Source: an uncultured Lachnospiraceae bacterium
GTDB taxonomy: Bacteria; Bacillota; Clostridia; Lachnospirales; Lachnospiraceae
Length of the DNA: 6,378 bases
Assembly (NCBI GenBank): GCA_902803355.1
Contig: CADCPP010000090.1
Coordinates: 1-6,378, forward strand
Direction of reading: 5' to 3'
Shown: positions 1-5,923 of the stretch, piece by piece
Numbering within the stretch: the first letter of the stretch is position 1
How the letters are laid out: each line of letters opens with the position of its first letter
Translations under genes and position numbers: made by a program
Notes under the pieces: generated by a model
Seen by the model: the letters and a program-made list of their open reading frames with translations, nothing else
Databases searched by the model: none
Told to the model about the DNA's origin: nothing

Positions 1-156
1 GGTCTGCGGTTCTGTTACAGGTTCCGTCGAGGGTTCGGTCTGCGGTTCCGTCGAGGGTTCAGTCTGCGGTTCCGTCGAGGGTTCCGTTACGGGCTCGCTT
101 GAAGGTTCGGTCTGTGGCTCGGTCGAAGGCTCGGTTACAGGTTCGGTCTGCGGCTC
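1..156 (-). repeat. 12-bp tandem repeat coding for an EP(Q/V/S)(T/S) stalk
   Basis: Thirteen consecutive tetrapeptides (EPQT, EPVT, EPST and one EPSS) cover residues 661-712 of the LCP-type protein and continue past the window edge. The unit is 12 bp, so gain or loss of copies keeps the frame. Pro-rich, acidic, Thr-rich repeats of this kind usually form extended spacers through the cell wall. Whether a sorting signal such as LPxTG or another domain follows cannot be seen here. Confidence 0.9.
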
Positions 157-2136
157 ATCTGTGGATTCCGCCTCTTCTTCATAGGTCAGATACAGCACCG
201 TATTCAATGCAAATCGTTTGCCTGCCGAGACGGTTTTTGTTCCCGCCGCATCAGAGCTGACCTTTTTCAGCACTGCAGAAGCCTCATCACGAGGAGCTGC
301 GCCGCTGTTTGGCTCAGCATACGCCACCGTAAAACCGGCCTGCTCCAGCTGAGCCTTTGCGTCCTTCACCGAAATACCGCTTTCAAGGACCGGCATGACT
401 GCCATATTTTCTTTGTAAGAGAGATAGACCGTTGCGTTGATATCCAGCTTATCGCCTGCTTTAAGGCTCTTCGTTCCCTCCTGGTCACGGTAGATTCCCG
501 TCAGCTCAGCTTTTGCTTTGTCATACGGCTCGATCCCGCCGTTTTGATTGGTCCAGCTCAGCTTAAGCCCTGCTGCCTTCAGTAGCGGCTCGGCGTCTTT
601 CACGCTGATTCCATCAGCCATAATCGGAATATTCGCCAGATTCTCCGTATAAGTGATATACAGGACTGTGTCCATCTTGAACTTGGTACCGAATTCGGGA
701 ACAGTCTTGCCCTCTGCGTCCGTTGTTACCATATCGACCAGGGTCGCCTTGGGATCCTGCGGCGCTGCGCCTCCGTTCTTATTGGCATAAGCAACGGTAA
801 ATCCGCTTTGCTTCAGCTGCGTTTCCGCGCTTGCCACACTGAGGTCTTCCGCAAGCTTCGGGAAAACTGCTTTTGATTCCTCGTAGGTAATGTAGATCGT
901 CTGTCCCGTAGAATAATACTTGCCGGCTTTTGCCGCGGTCTCGCAGGTCTCGTCGATCCAGAGAGACTTGACCTTCGCCTTCGAAATGTCATCCGGCTCT
1001 GCGCCGCCGTTCATATCGGAGTAGGCGTAGCTAAGCTCTGCCTCCTCCAGCGCTTCGATCGCTTTCTCTACGGTTGTGCCTTCTTTGATCGTGGGCATCT
1101 TCGATTCCACGATCATGCCCCAGTAGCGCATTTCCGGCACGGACTGCTCCAGCGTTGTGATCAGTGCCTTCGCTTCTGTTTCGTTCAGCGTCACATCTAC
1201 ACCGCCAAGGATATCCACCGCAGTCATGAACTGTCCGAAATTCACGCAGATGCTGCCGTCGATATGGATGCCGTACAGTTTCTCAAAGAGTTCGTACATA
1301 AACGGGAAACCGCCGATCTTGTATCCGACGTTCAGACGGTTCCAGCCGTAATCCCCTCCAATGGGCACGTACAGATCCCGAAGGAAAGAGATCATCGAGA
1401 CCCTGTGTGTCTTGGGGTTGATGCTGACCAGAATCATGGAGTCGGAGCGTTCACGGGTTTCCGCAACGCGTGTATCCTGTCCTACTAGCATGATATTGAT
1501 CAGATCCTCATCCTTCAGCGGGGTTGCCGTAGCCCAGGTATAGGAAACCGGATGGTCAAAAATGATCTGTTCATCATCCGCGGAAAGCGTGGCTCTGTAG
1601 GCATCTGCCTGGAAAGCCATGCGGAAAAGGCGCTCTTCCACCGGTTCTGTGGTCTCTTCCGGCTCATCGAGCGGCACGGTGGGTTCCGCGCTGCTGTCCG
1701 GTTCATCCGTTTCCTGTCCGTTCATGGATGCCCAGTACCGGGATTCATCCGCCGCGATCTCGGAAGGCGAAAGCACGCTCATGGTCGACGGATCCGGACG
1801 GTGGATCCTGTCAAGGATCATATTGATCGCAATGATACCGCCGGCGATGATCACGGCAAACACCGCCAGAATGATGGCGATGACCGTCCATGCCTTCTTT
1901 TTCTTCTTTTTTCTGCCGAACTTTCCACTACCCGGCACCATGCCATCTTCCGTTTCAGCGCTTTCTTCCATGTCATCAGCAGACCCGGGATCTTCCGCGT
2001 CTGTGTCTTCTGGCTCTGGGTTTTCTTCAGCCGCTTCTTCAGCGGCTGTATCCTGGAACACTTCCTCGATATCCTCGAGAGACAGCTCCGTATCCTCCGG
2101 ATCTATGTTCCAATCGCTGATTTTCTCTGTGTCCAT
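1..2136 (-). CDS. LCP-type (LytR-CpsA-Psr) membrane protein with half an LCP domain, four PASTA repeats and a TEP stalk (3' partial)
   Basis: The reading frame is open for 712 codons from ATG at 2136 to the window edge, so the C-terminus is missing. Residues 1-72 are an acidic cytoplasmic tail, K76-K81 a basic stop and about 82-108 a single membrane segment, giving an N-in, C-out topology. Residues 213-330 match the front half of an LCP domain: GQDTR (219-223), RERSDSMILVSINPKT (228-243), FLRDLYV (251-257), NRLN (266-269) and VDILGGVDVTLNETEAK (307-323). LCP enzymes transfer lipid-linked glycopolymers onto peptidoglycan. Asp221, Arg230, Asp232 and Arg253 fit the phosphate and metal binding positions. 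The second half, with its paired arginines (YARxR) and the DFxRxxRQ segment, is absent; PASTA repeats start at about 347. Four PASTA units follow, with the leading Pro at 348, 426, 504 and 582, then a tetrapeptide stalk from 661. The start is fixed by GAGGAG nine bases upstream. Activity as a transferase is doubtful; a wall-binding role is possible. Confidence 0.88.
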   Translation of the reverse strand, partial: MDTEKISDWNIDPEDTELSLEDIEEVFQDTAAEEAAEENPEPEDTDAEDPGSADDMEESAETEDGMVPGSGKFGRKKKKKKAWTVIAIILAVFAVIIAGGIIAINMILDRIHRPDPSTMSVLSPSEIAADESRYWASMNGQETDEPDSSAEPTVPLDEPEETTEPVEERLFRMAFQADAYRATLSADDEQIIFDHPVSYTWATATPLKDEDLINIMLVGQDTRVAETRERSDSMILVSINPKTHRVSMISFLRDLYVPIGGDYGWNRLNVGYKIGGFPFMYELFEKLYGIHIDGSICVNFGQFMTAVDILGGVDVTLNETEAKALITTLEQSVPEMRYWGMIVESKMPTIKEGTTVEKAIEALEEAELSYAYSDMNGGAEPDDISKAKVKSLWIDETCETAAKAGKYYSTGQTIYITYEESKAVFPKLAEDLSVASAETQLKQSGFTVAYANKNGGAAPQDPKATLVDMVTTDAEGKTVPEFGTKFKMDTVLYITYTENLANIPIMADGISVKDAEPLLKAAGLKLSWTNQNGGIEPYDKAKAELTGIYRDQEGTKSLKAGDKLDINATVYLSYKENMAVMPVLESGISVKDAKAQLEQAGFTVAYAEPNSGAAPRDEASAVLKKVSSDAAGTKTVSAGKRFALNTVLYLTYEEEAESTDEPQTEPVTEPSTEPQTEPSSEPVTEPSTEPQTEPSTEPQTEPSTEPVTEPQT
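163..1095 (-). repeat. Four PASTA-like repeats of 234 bp (78 residues)
   Basis: The units begin at Pro348, Pro426, Pro504 and Pro582, spaced exactly 78 residues apart. Each shows P-x-[LVI]..[GS]-x-[ST]-V-x-x-A...L..[AS][GE][FL], then N-x-[GS]-G...P-x-D, then an aGTK.v.aG..f...T.[VI]Y[IL][ST]Y ending. The start and the AGT...G pattern are those of PASTA domains, known as muropeptide-binding modules in PknB-type kinases and in some penicillin-binding proteins. Unit 1 is the most divergent and carries a Cys at 398. They are longer than the roughly 65-residue classic PASTA, so a PASTA-like relative is possible. Confidence 0.75.
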
Positions 2137-2145
2137 TCAGATTAT

Positions 2146-2151
2146 CTCCTC
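2146..2151 (-). promoter_or_regulatory. Ribosome binding site of the LCP-type gene
   Basis: On the minus strand AAAGAGGAG precedes the ATG at 2136 with nine bases between GAGGAG and the start codon. This decides the start of the LCP-type gene. Confidence 0.85.
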
Positions 2152-2156
2152 TTTGG

Positions 2157-2198
2157 ATGTTGCCGTTCCGAAAAGAATACCGCCCGGAAAGGCAAAAT
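2157..2198 (-). promoter_or_regulatory. Leader stem-loop just upstream of the LCP gene RBS
   Basis: Bases 2157-2170 pair with 2185-2198, giving 12 pairs of 14 with two mismatches (2159/2196 and 2165/2190). The loop is 14 bases. In the minus-strand transcript it ends only a few bases before the Shine-Dalgarno sequence. It has no U-tract after it, so it is not an intrinsic terminator. A translation-control or stability element is possible; function is inferred from position only. Confidence 0.5.
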
Positions 2199-2232
2199 GT
2201 TGCAGGAAATCGCATTTTACACAATTTTTATC

Positions 2233-2254
2233 TCTGTGGCCATCCGACCACAGA
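2233..2254 (-). promoter_or_regulatory. Dyad at the predicted start of the LCP transcript
   Basis: TCTGTGG (2233-2239) and CCACAGA (2248-2254) form a perfect 7-bp inverted repeat with an 8-base loop. It lies right after the -10 box of the minus-strand promoter, at the predicted +1. It could be an operator overlapping the start site or a 5'-terminal stem that protects the mRNA. Confidence 0.45.
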
Positions 2255-2260
2255 TAGTGG

Positions 2261-2289
2261 ATTATAGCATACGGATCAAAAAAGAGCAA
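2261..2289 (-). promoter_or_regulatory. Sigma-A promoter for the LCP-type gene
   Basis: On the minus strand there is a perfect extended -10, TGCTATAAT (TATAAT at 2266-2261). A weak -35, TTGCTC (2289-2284, 3 of 6 consensus), lies 17 bases upstream. Transcription would start near 2254 and give a leader of about 118 nt. The -35 lies inside the left arm of the 2279-2358 inverted repeat, so that element could affect promoter access. Confidence 0.7.
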
Positions 2290-2358
2290 GTCTTTACGAT
2301 GTTTTAATAATTAATGAAAAGAAAGACAAAGGAAACATCGGCAAAGACTGAGCTTTTT
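2279..2358. repeat. Long imperfect inverted repeat between the divergent promoters
   Basis: Three blocks pair in order: AAAAAG (2279-2284) with CTTTTT (2353-2358), AGTCTTT (2289-2295) with AAAGACT (2343-2349), and CGATGTTT (2297-2304) with AAACATCG (2333-2340). That makes 21 paired positions separated by small asymmetric gaps, with a 28-base AT-rich loop. Each arm ends in a T-run on its own outgoing strand, so it looks like a bidirectional terminator shape. No gene ends here, however. It may be a regulatory palindrome or a relic of a small mobile element. Confidence 0.6.
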
Positions 2359-2380
2359 CTCCGTCAGGGTTTTGACGGAG
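2359..2380. promoter_or_regulatory. 8-bp perfect dyad covering the ychF -35 box (candidate operator)
   Basis: CTCCGTCA (2359-2366) and TGACGGAG (2373-2380) are perfect inverted repeats around GGGTTT. The -35 hexamer TTGACG lies at 2372-2377, inside the right arm. No T-run follows on either strand, which argues against a terminator. A repressor binding site is the simplest reading, with no known regulator assigned. Confidence 0.45.
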
Positions 2381-2400
2381 CTGCGCGAATATGTTATACT
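2372..2400 (+). promoter_or_regulatory. Sigma-A promoter for ychF
   Basis: TTGACG (2372-2377) and TATACT (2395-2400) are separated by exactly 17 bases, with an extended TGT before the -10. Each hexamer matches five of six consensus bases, making this the best promoter in the window. Transcription would start near 2407, giving a leader of about 69 nt. Confidence 0.85.
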
Positions 2401-2423
2401 GCCTTTAAATGAGTTATTCACTT

Positions 2424-2451
2424 ACTGAATTGGCAACAGGATCCAATCAGT
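2424..2451 (+). promoter_or_regulatory. Stem-loop in the ychF leader
   Basis: ACTGAATTGG (2424-2433) pairs with CCAATCAGT (2443-2451): nine pairs with one bulged A and a 9-base loop, CAACAGGAT. It sits six bases before the Shine-Dalgarno sequence. The GGA in the loop and a second GGA in the Shine-Dalgarno resemble a CsrA-type arrangement, but this is only a suggestion. Confidence 0.4.
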
Positions 2452-2457
2452 TCTTCT

Positions 2458-2463
2458 AAGGAG
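2458..2463 (+). promoter_or_regulatory. Ribosome binding site that decides the ychF start
   Basis: AAGGAG ends at 2463 and directly abuts an ATG at 2464, which is too close for initiation. The next in-frame ATG at 2476 lies 12 bases downstream and begins the conserved MKLGIVGLPNVGKST start of the family. The 2476 start is therefore preferred. Confidence 0.75.
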
Positions 2464-2475
2464 ATGCAGATATCT

Positions 2476-3573
2476 ATGAAACTCGGTATCGTCGGACTGC
2501 CTAACGTAGGCAAGAGCACATTGTTCAATTCCCTGACCAAGGCCGGTGCGGAGGCCGCCAACTACCCCTTCTGCACGATCGACCCGAACGTCGGCGTGGT
2601 AGAAGTGCCGGACTTTCGCTTAAAGCTTCTGGGAGATTTTTACCAGAGCAAAAAGATCACGCCTGCCGTCATCGAATTCGTCGATATCGCCGGTCTGGTG
2701 AAGGGCGCCAGCAAGGGTGAAGGGCTGGGGAACCAGTTTCTTGCCGCCATCCGTGAGGTAGACGCGATCGTCCATGTGGTGCGCTGCTTTGAGGATGACA
2801 ATGTGATCCATGTTGACGGCAGCATCGATCCGCTGCGGGATATCGAGGTGATCGAACTGGAACTGATCCTGGCCGATCTGGACGTACTCACCCGCCGCAT
2901 CGCCAAGACCACCCGCAGCGCCATGAATGATAAGGACGCCAAGAAAGAACTTGCCGTGCTGAAAAAGCTGGAAGCCGTGCTGAACGAAGGCAAACAGGCA
3001 AAGACCTATGAGCCGGAAAGCGATGACGAAGCCGCCTTTATTGATTCGCTGCAGCTTCTTACGGAAAAACCGGTCATCTACGCGGCAAACGTGTCCGAGG
3101 ATGATCTGGCGGACGACGGGGCCTCGAATCCCAATGTGGAAAAAGTCCGCGCATTTGCGAAGGGGGAAGGCAGTGAGGTCTTTGTGATCTGCGCGTCCCT
3201 GGAAGAAGAACTGGCAGAGCTTGATGAAGAAGAAAAGAAAGAATTTCTTGCGGATCTTGGCCTTTCCTCTTCCGGCCTGGATAAACTGATCGCGGCCAGC
3301 TACCGCCTGCTCGGGCTGATGAGCTTTCTGACCGCCGGAGAGAAAGAAACACGGGCCTGGACCATCAAAAGCGGCACGAAGGCGCCCGGCGCTGCCGGAA
3401 AGATCCATTCGGATTTCGAGCGCGGCTTTATCCGCGCCGAGGTCGTGAATTATCAGGATCTGCTGAATGCGGGCTCCTATGCCGCGGCAAAAGACAAAGG
3501 GCTGGTCCGTATCGAAGGGAAGGAATATGTTATGCAGGATGGCGATGTCGTCCTCTTCCGCTTTAATGTATAG
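2476..3573 (+). CDS. ychF: Redox/ribosome-associated P-loop ATPase YchF (OLA1 family)
   Basis: The protein has 365 residues, the usual length for YchF (about 363-366). It is a TRAFAC-class, Obg-family P-loop NTPase that binds ribosomes; family members are known to prefer ATP over GTP. Visible motifs are G1 GLPNVGKST (7-15), the NYPFCTIDPNVG switch region (29-40) with Thr34, G3 DIAGL (70-74) followed by VKGASKGEGLGNQFL, and the non-canonical G4 NVSE (205-208) in place of NKxD, which explains the altered base specificity. His112 sits in RCFEDDNVIHV, where family members have a histidine implicated in hydrolysis. A coiled helical arm spans about 125-200 and a TGS domain about 280-363 (TIKSGTKAPGAAGKIHSDFERGFI). 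I start at 2476, not at the in-frame ATG at 2464. A strong promoter and leader hairpin lie upstream. The gene is complete and nothing looks damaged. Confidence 0.97.
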   Translation: MKLGIVGLPNVGKSTLFNSLTKAGAEAANYPFCTIDPNVGVVEVPDFRLKLLGDFYQSKKITPAVIEFVDIAGLVKGASKGEGLGNQFLAAIREVDAIVHVVRCFEDDNVIHVDGSIDPLRDIEVIELELILADLDVLTRRIAKTTRSAMNDKDAKKELAVLKKLEAVLNEGKQAKTYEPESDDEAAFIDSLQLLTEKPVIYAANVSEDDLADDGASNPNVEKVRAFAKGEGSEVFVICASLEEELAELDEEEKKEFLADLGLSSSGLDKLIAASYRLLGLMSFLTAGEKETRAWTIKSGTKAPGAAGKIHSDFERGFIRAEVVNYQDLLNAGSYAAAKDKGLVRIEGKEYVMQDGDVVLFRFNV

Positions 3574-3614
3574 CGCGGAAATGCCCCCTCAGAACCTGAG
3601 CTTTCAAAAAATAC

Positions 3615-3642
3615 TTGCATCCTGCAGAAAAGTATGTATAAA
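3615..3642 (+). promoter_or_regulatory. Probable promoter of the DUF1292 gene
   Basis: TTGCAT (3615-3620) and TATAAA (3637-3642) lie 16 bases apart in the 114-base gap after ychF. The -10 is good but the -35 matches only 3 of 6. An imperfect dyad (ATACT...AGTAT, 3611-3635, with a nested TGCA/TGCA) covers the -35 and spacer. Because ychF has no convincing terminator, read-through from ychF is also likely. Confidence 0.5.
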
Positions 3643-3675
3643 TAGAATTGCGGGCAGATCAACAAAGGCCCGTAC

Positions 3676-3681
3676 AGGAGG
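3676..3681 (+). promoter_or_regulatory. Ribosome binding site of the DUF1292 gene
   Basis: AGGAGG, part of AGGAGGAG, lies six bases before the ATG at 3688. It is a full-consensus site, suggesting efficient translation of this small protein. Confidence 0.85.
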
Positions 3682-3687
3682 AGAACC

Positions 3688-3996
3688 ATGGACGAAAACA
3701 AAGTGTACGACGAAGCATTAGATGAAGACGATCTTGTACTGACTCTGGAGATGGAAGACGGCACGACCGAAGACTGCGTCGTTCTGGCGATCTTCCCGAT
3801 GGATGACAAGCAGTACATCGCCCTGACGCCGGTCGAACAGGCCGATTCCGAGGAAGGCGATATCTACCTTTACGGGTATACCGAAGATGAAGAAGGCAAC
3901 CCTATCTTAAGCGACATCGAAGACGACGATGAATTCGAAGCCGTCTGCGACCGCTTTGATGAAGTCTGCGACGAAGAAGACTTCGAGGAGCTGTAA
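3688..3996 (+). CDS. DUF1292 (YrzB-family) small acidic protein
   Basis: A complete 102-residue protein. The pattern LTLEMEDGTTEDCVVLAIF (about 18-36), then YIALTPVE, then GDIYLYGYTEDEEGNPILSDIEDDDEFEAVCDRFDEV, is that of the DUF1292/YrzB family, common in Firmicutes and often near the Holliday junction resolvase-like gene yqgF/ruvX. Function is unknown. About 40 of 102 residues are Asp or Glu against three basic residues, so the protein is extremely acidic and probably cytosolic. There is no signal peptide or membrane segment. It carries three cysteines (in EDCVV, AVCDR and EVCDE). It follows ychF in the same direction with its own RBS and a likely promoter, and ends in a strong terminator. 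The usual yqgF neighbour is not in this window. Confidence 0.92.
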   Translation: MDENKVYDEALDEDDLVLTLEMEDGTTEDCVVLAIFPMDDKQYIALTPVEQADSEEGDIYLYGYTEDEEGNPILSDIEDDDEFEAVCDRFDEVCDEEDFEEL

Positions 3997-4026
3997 GTCC
4001 TTTCTGACCATCAAGGCTTCATGCGG

Positions 4027-4074
4027 CAAACAGTCCGGGACCGCTCTGCGGCTCCGGGCTGTTTGTTTTCTTTT
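4027..4074 (+). terminator. Intrinsic terminator after the DUF1292 gene
   Basis: Bases 4027-4039 pair with 4053-4065 (including T4034-G4058 and G4039-T4053 wobbles), then after one mismatch CCGC (4041-4044) pairs with GCGG (4048-4051) around a TCT loop. The 17-bp stem is followed by TTTTCTTTT (4066-4074). On the opposite strand the hairpin is not followed by a T-run, so it works mainly for the plus strand. Its T-tract touches the helicase stop codon. Confidence 0.93.
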
Positions 4075-5923
4075 ATCTCAGTTCTCTCAGAAACCTGGAG
4101 GGTTCAGCTTTCCCCGACCGGGTCTTCCTTACCCAGCCAAGCCAAAGGTAGTTTCTTGCCCGTGTCATTGCCACATACAGCAGGCGCCGTTCCTCTTCAA
4201 TTGCCTCTTTATCCGCAGCACTTTTATGCGGGATCACGCCCTCATTCACTTCCGGGAGGAAGACCGCGTCAAACTCCAGGCCCTTTGCGCCGTGCATCGT
4301 GCTCAGAAGGACCGCATCCGGCGCCTCCTCTTCTGCGCTTACTGACCTGTTGCCGTTTCCTCCCCTGCGTTCTTCTGCTTTTTCCCGCTTCTGCACCTTC
4401 GTGATCGCCTTTTTCCAGCTTGTCCAATCGGAAAACGCAGCGCTTTCTTCCTGCAATGCGTCCAGCGTCTCCAGGATCTGCTCCGCCTCTTCTCTGCTGC
4501 CCGCATTTTCCTCTGCCCACGCATCATAGCCGATCTTTTTCCTTACATAATCAACGGCAGCGTAGGGCTTCATCCCGGCGAGCCGCTCCAGCTGATACAG
4601 CAGCTGATCGGCCGCTTCCTGCTGGCGGGGCTTATCCGCAAGGGAAGCCAGGAGCTTTGCAGGATTGACCGGATCCTCCGTAAATGCCGCACGCGGCAGA
4701 TAACGCAGCGGCCGGTTGGCGGCGCGCAAAAACAGGGCGCGGCTGAAGCTTCCGGAAGAGAGCTCCAGATACGCAAACAGATCCTTTGCCTCCGGACGGC
4801 TGCATGGATCCGGCAGAGGAGCTGCTGAGACAAACGGGATCCCCGCGCGGGCAAGCGCGGAAGGAAGGCCGGAAAAAGCGAAATTTGTCCGGCACAGCAC
4901 GGCCATTTTTCCGTAATGAACGCCTCTCCTGCGCTGTTCCTGCAGGGCTTTGATCAGTTCCTCCCGTTCGCTCTTCCTGTCCGGAAAATCCCGGATCAGC
5001 GGCGGCTTGCCCCTGCCTGAGAGGCTGAAGAGCTCCTTCCGAAAACGAATCTTGTTGTGGTCGATAAGCCGCCTGCAGGGCGCAAGGATCGCTTCACTGC
5101 AGCGGTAGCAGCCGAACAGCTCATAACGCGCAGCATCGGGATAGTCTTTCACAAATTGCCCCATGATCTCCGGCGCGGCTCCGCGGAAGCGGTAGATCGA
5201 CTGATCGTCATCTCCCACGACAAAAAGATTGCGCTTTGGCCCTGCCAGGAAGCGCAGCGTGTCATACTGCAGGCGGTTGATATCCTGGAACTCATCCACC
5301 AGAATATACGGGTACCTTTTCTGCCAGAGCTTCAGCACGTCCGGCTTCGTTTCCAAAAGCCGCTTTGTCCGGATCAGCATATCGTCAAAATCGACTTTGC
5401 CGCTGCTTGAAAGGCGGTCCTCATAGCTCGCAAAAATACGCCTGAACAGGGCCGTATCGCAGCATTTTGCCTGATACGAATCCAGTGCGCCGCCTCCTGC
5501 TTTAAATGCGGATAGTTCCGACACCAGGTCTCCCACAAAATCTGCTTCACGTCCTTCTTCGGCGTGTTCCGCCTGCAGCAGCTCCCTGACCCAGATCTCC
5601 TTCTGGGTCTCTCCCAGGACACTGCCGCTCTGCAGGCCTTCTTCCCGCCGTAGGATGCGGTAAAAGGCAGCATGAAAGGTCGCAAAAAAGACCGGCGCGT
5701 CCGCTTCGCCTGCAAGAGCCAGAAAACGGCTCTTCATCTCTTCCGCGGCTGCCCTGGTAAAGGTGATGACCATGATCTTTTCAGGCGGGATCTGCCGGGA
5801 CCGGATCAGGTAAGCGATACGGCGCGTTAAGACCGCTGTTTTACCGGAACCAGGGCCCGCCACTACGATGGCCGGCCCTTCCCCGTGCAGGATCGCCTCC
5901 TGCTGTTTTGGATCTATTTGCAT
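4073..5923 (-). CDS. Short UvrD/PcrA-like superfamily 1 DNA helicase
   Basis: A complete 616-residue ATP-dependent 3'-5' DNA helicase of the UvrD/Rep group. Motifs in order: Q-motif region DPKQQEAI (4-11), Walker A GPGSGKT (23-29), Ia VITFTRAAAEEM (52-63), II VDEFQD (209-214), III VVGDDDQSIYRFRGA (235-249), IV YRCSEAI (273-279), V STMHGAKGLEFDAVFL (541-556) and VI EEERRLLYVAMTRAR (576-590) with the arginine finger near Arg588. All catalytic residues appear intact. At 616 residues it is about 100 shorter than PcrA (roughly 720-740), lacks the usual C-terminal extension after motif VI and ends in PSRFLREL. A charged, Gly-rich linker (about 510-535) precedes motif V. The family acts in repair and in removing proteins or transcription complexes from DNA. 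The start directly follows the gltX stop with no good Shine-Dalgarno, implying translational coupling. It is probably a PcrA paralogue rather than the main PcrA. Confidence 0.95.
   Translation of the reverse strand: MQIDPKQQEAILHGEGPAIVVAGPGSGKTAVLTRRIAYLIRSRQIPPEKIMVITFTRAAAEEMKSRFLALAGEADAPVFFATFHAAFYRILRREEGLQSGSVLGETQKEIWVRELLQAEHAEEGREADFVGDLVSELSAFKAGGGALDSYQAKCCDTALFRRIFASYEDRLSSSGKVDFDDMLIRTKRLLETKPDVLKLWQKRYPYILVDEFQDINRLQYDTLRFLAGPKRNLFVVGDDDQSIYRFRGAAPEIMGQFVKDYPDAARYELFGCYRCSEAILAPCRRLIDHNKIRFRKELFSLSGRGKPPLIRDFPDRKSEREELIKALQEQRRRGVHYGKMAVLCRTNFAFSGLPSALARAGIPFVSAAPLPDPCSRPEAKDLFAYLELSSGSFSRALFLRAANRPLRYLPRAAFTEDPVNPAKLLASLADKPRQQEAADQLLYQLERLAGMKPYAAVDYVRKKIGYDAWAEENAGSREEAEQILETLDALQEESAAFSDWTSWKKAITKVQKREKAEERRGGNGNRSVSAEEEAPDAVLLSTMHGAKGLEFDAVFLPEVNEGVIPHKSAADKEAIEEERRLLYVAMTRARNYLWLGWVRKTRSGKAEPSRFLRELR

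Noticed and set aside
163..1095. The 234-bp repeats as a CRISPR or satellite array
   Set aside because: They are diverged coding units in one open frame with protein-level PASTA conservation, not near-identical DNA repeats with spacers.
1119..1738. RYW in two places (residues 133-135 and 337-339) as a recombination scar for the LCP deletion
   Set aside because: The shared DNA is only about 6 bases (TACTGG), and the first copy lies outside the LCP domain, so it does not explain the missing segment.
1552..2307. Plus-strand open frames of 251 and 212 codons opposite the LCP gene
   Set aside because: They mirror the acidic/Ser-rich coding bias of the minus gene, lack RBS sites and resemble no family.
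2464..2475. Earlier ATG for ychF at 2464 adding four residues
   Set aside because: It directly abuts the Shine-Dalgarno, and the family start is MKLGIVG at 2476.
2620..3408. 262-codon open frame on the minus strand across ychF
   Set aside because: It is the antisense shadow of a strongly conserved gene; the translation shows no family motifs and no RBS.
3588..3605. CTCAG-AAC-CTGAG hairpin after ychF as a terminator
   Set aside because: The stem is only 5 bp and is followed by CTTTC, not a T-run; too weak to call.
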